Shown here in pieces: positions 5,682 to 7,610 of a stretch of 7,610 bases of DNA (the first letter of the stretch is position 1; every line of letters starts with the position of its first letter). The position numbers and the translations under genes were made by a program. Below the pieces are notes generated by a model. That model searched no databases, was not told the origin of the DNA, and saw only the letters and a list, made by a program, of their open reading frames with translations. The stretch is from JADFUS01 sp036653215. Lineage in GTDB: Bacteria > Bacteroidota > Bacteroidia > Bacteroidales > Rikenellaceae. The stretch lies in assembly GCA_036653215.1 (NCBI GenBank), contig JAVVUK010000076.1:1-7610 (forward strand), written 5' to 3'.

Positions 5682-7610
5682 GATTTATACAAATAATCGT
5701 TTTTGCTCTTTTTATGGTGTCTCCTCTTCTTGCGGATGCGCAACATTTAGAAGGTGCTTTCTCGAAGCTCTATGACAACAATATGACAAAGCCGGACGAG
5801 CCTCTTGATACCTTAAAAGGGGGTAAGAGAACTCGTCCAAAGCGACCATTACGCTCATACCTATTTAACGATTCGATAAAAAATCAGCGTATGTTTGCAT
5901 GGACGTTTAACCCATACAACAACACTGTCGATATGGTGAAGATGGATACGGCACTTACAAATTTCCAAAAAGACTATTTCTTCCTTAAAGATAATCCTGT
6001 TGGAGTTACCTATTTGGGTAATCTGGGTGCTGCTGTACAACCTTTGAACTTTGCGGCACGGACAAGCAGCTACTATCTTTCTTTTATGGATCCCTATAAC
6101 GACTATATCTTTCGTGAAAATAAAGTGCTCTTCTATAACGGACGTATGCCATTTACAAATGCTTCATATTTTATATCGGGGCAAAAGCAGTTTGCAGAAG
6201 AGGAGTTTACCCTTACTCATCAACAAAATATAACCCCATCGACAGGGATAAATCTGTCATACCGAAACAATCGTACACGTGGTATATATGCCAATCAACA
6301 AAGTATAAATAAAAATTTGTCGATCGCAATTTCTCATACTGGGAGGCGATATTCGTTCCATGCCGGATATATATATAATGGTGGTGACATACGTGAGAAT
6401 GGGGGTTTGAAAGATGATGCTATGGTGCTTGACACGGTGATCGATCTGCCTCGTAACATAGATATGATGCTTAAAGATGCCAAAAATAAATTTAAGGGTA
6501 ATGTCTTTTATTTTACGCAATCTGTGGCTGTCCCTCTTATCTCATACCATAGGCTTGACACCGCTAAAATACGTGAGGTGTTAACAAAATATAAAGTCGA
6601 AAATTCTACATCTCTATTTTTTGGTACATCATTCAAATACAGTGCTTACCACAAGACATATACAGATACTAAAGGTGGTAGTGGTGACTATTATAAAAAT
6701 TGGTATATAAATCCGAGATCCTCACGTGACTCTATCCGTGAGCGAGAAATAGACGTTAAGGTGTTTGCTCAGTTTCAGCCATATAACCGTTATGGCATAT
6801 TAGGACTTATCGGTGGTGGTGTGGGGTATACAAATGAAAAATATTATAGCTTCTCACAACAAGACTTTTTGGTTAAGGGGGATGATGATGTGACTCACAA
6901 CGTATATATCTATGCCGATGTGAATGGACAATTTCGTAAATATCTTAAGTGGAATGCCGACTTTAAATATACTCCATTTGGGGAGCAAGAACAAAATATG
7001 TCTTTTGGGGGTAAGATAGACCTTAGTGCCTATATAAAAAAGAAACCTGTAACTTTGACGCTGAGTGCTCGGTTTTATATACAATCGCCAAACCATTGGG
7101 AAAAAAGCTTCTTCTCGAACCACTATATATGGAACAACAATTTTGATAACCAGTCGACCACCGAATTTAAGGCAAACATAAGTATCCCATCTGTGAATTT
7201 AGACTTCGGAGCGATGCAATATTTGCTAACCAACAAGATCTATTATAGTGCCGATGCTACCCCGAAGCAGTATGATGGTACGGTGAGTGTTACAGAAGCC
7301 TATATAAATAAAAACTTCGTTGTGGGTGGGCTTCACCTTGAACATAGCCTTTTGGCGCAATTTACCTCTAACGAGAGGATCGTGCCAGTGCCAAAATTTG
7401 CGGCTAACCTATGTTACTACTATGAGTTTAACGTGGTTAAAAATGTGTTACGTATGCAAATTGGAGCAGAGGGATATTACAATACTCGTTACCATGCTCC
7501 CGGATATAACCCTTCGGTTGGGCAGTTTTATAATCAACGAGATGTCATGACGGGTAACTATCCGTTTACCAACGTCTTTATTACAGGAAAGTGGAAAAGG
7601 ATGAGGATAT
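5669..7610 (+). CDS. Putative outer-membrane porin (Porin_10-like), 3' end outside window
   Basis: An uninterrupted frame of 647 codons begins with ATG at 5669, inside the end of pssA, and is still open at the right edge. Residues 1-24 form a signal peptide: basic MYRIR, a hydrophobic core, and a likely cut after ADA before Gln25. A short Lys/Arg/Pro-rich linker (about 51-62) follows. The rest is rich in aromatic and alternating polar/hydrophobic strands with many Tyr, Asn and Gly, as in a beta barrel. The segment with DTALTNFQKDYFF and VTYLGNLGAAVQP, then the PFTNASYFISGQKQ and YRNNRTRGIYANQQ stretches, follow the pattern of the Bacteroidetes 'putative porin' family. The final visible residues (YPFTNVFITGKWKRMRI) resemble the last strands of that family, so probably only a few dozen residues are missing. 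It would be exported by Sec, cleaved by LepB and assembled by the BAM machinery. Its substrate is unknown. Starting at a later ATG would destroy the signal peptide. Confidence 0.85.
   Translation, partial: MYRIRFIQIIVFALFMVSPLLADAQHLEGAFSKLYDNNMTKPDEPLDTLKGGKRTRPKRPLRSYLFNDSIKNQRMFAWTFNPYNNTVDMVKMDTALTNFQKDYFFLKDNPVGVTYLGNLGAAVQPLNFAARTSSYYLSFMDPYNDYIFRENKVLFYNGRMPFTNASYFISGQKQFAEEEFTLTHQQNITPSTGINLSYRNNRTRGIYANQQSINKNLSIAISHTGRRYSFHAGYIYNGGDIRENGGLKDDAMVLDTVIDLPRNIDMMLKDAKNKFKGNVFYFTQSVAVPLISYHRLDTAKIREVLTKYKVENSTSLFFGTSFKYSAYHKTYTDTKGGSGDYYKNWYINPRSSRDSIREREIDVKVFAQFQPYNRYGILGLIGGGVGYTNEKYYSFSQQDFLVKGDDDVTHNVYIYADVNGQFRKYLKWNADFKYTPFGEQEQNMSFGGKIDLSAYIKKKPVTLTLSARFYIQSPNHWEKSFFSNHYIWNNNFDNQSTTEFKANISIPSVNLDFGAMQYLLTNKIYYSADATPKQYDGTVSVTEAYINKNFVVGGLHLEHSLLAQFTSNERIVPVPKFAANLCYYYEFNVVKNVLRMQIGAEGYYNTRYHAPGYNPSVGQFYNQRDVMTGNYPFTNVFITGKWKRMRI

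Noticed and set aside
6051..7550. Short ORFs on both strands within the last 1.9 kb
   Set aside because: A single plus-strand frame with a signal peptide and porin-like pattern runs through the whole stretch, so the short ones are shadows.
1..7610. CRISPR array, insertion sequence, toxin-antitoxin, phage or defence module
   Set aside because: No direct-repeat array, transposase, terminal inverted repeats, tRNA or integration site was seen; nearly all sequence is accounted for by conserved housekeeping genes.

Overview
The window looks like ordinary chromosomal sequence from a member of the Bacteroidota, most likely the order Bacteroidales. Three things point that way. The protein families are typical of the group: a large signal peptidase I with three N-terminal hydrophobic segments, a 'putative porin' of the Bacteroidetes beta-barrel family, and meso-diaminopimelate dehydrogenase. 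The promoter upstream of dapB matches the Bacteroidetes pattern TTTG-N(19-21)-TAnnTTTG. Gene starts lack strong Shine-Dalgarno sequences. The DNA is moderately AT-rich and favours ATA for isoleucine. I cannot name a genus.

Layout from left to right: the 3' part of a ZIP-family (ZupT-like) metal transporter (+); a roughly 100-base gap with a weak promoter candidate; ddh, meso-DAP dehydrogenase (+); a hairpin that appears to end transcription from both sides; a minus-strand pair in which truA is read first and a small FAH-fold protein follows with a 4-base overlap; a short divergent intergenic region with a strong promoter candidate built around an 18-bp palindrome; then a tight plus-strand operon dapB-lepB-pssA-porin in which every junction overlaps. 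The porin gene runs off the right edge, probably a few dozen codons short of its end.

The genes fit a cell-envelope theme. DapB and Ddh supply meso-diaminopimelate for peptidoglycan (and lysine). LepB cleaves signal peptides of exported proteins. PssA makes the precursor of phosphatidylethanolamine. The porin-like protein is a predicted outer-membrane barrel with its own signal peptide. TruA is a tRNA-modifying housekeeping enzyme.

I found no mobile element, CRISPR array, RNA gene or defence system. The most unusual item is the truA-coupled FAH-family protein: it keeps the fold-level sequence pattern but has lost almost all residues expected for metal binding and catalysis, which suggests a pseudoenzyme with an unknown role. 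The shared palindromic promoter between truA and dapB is the second point worth checking.
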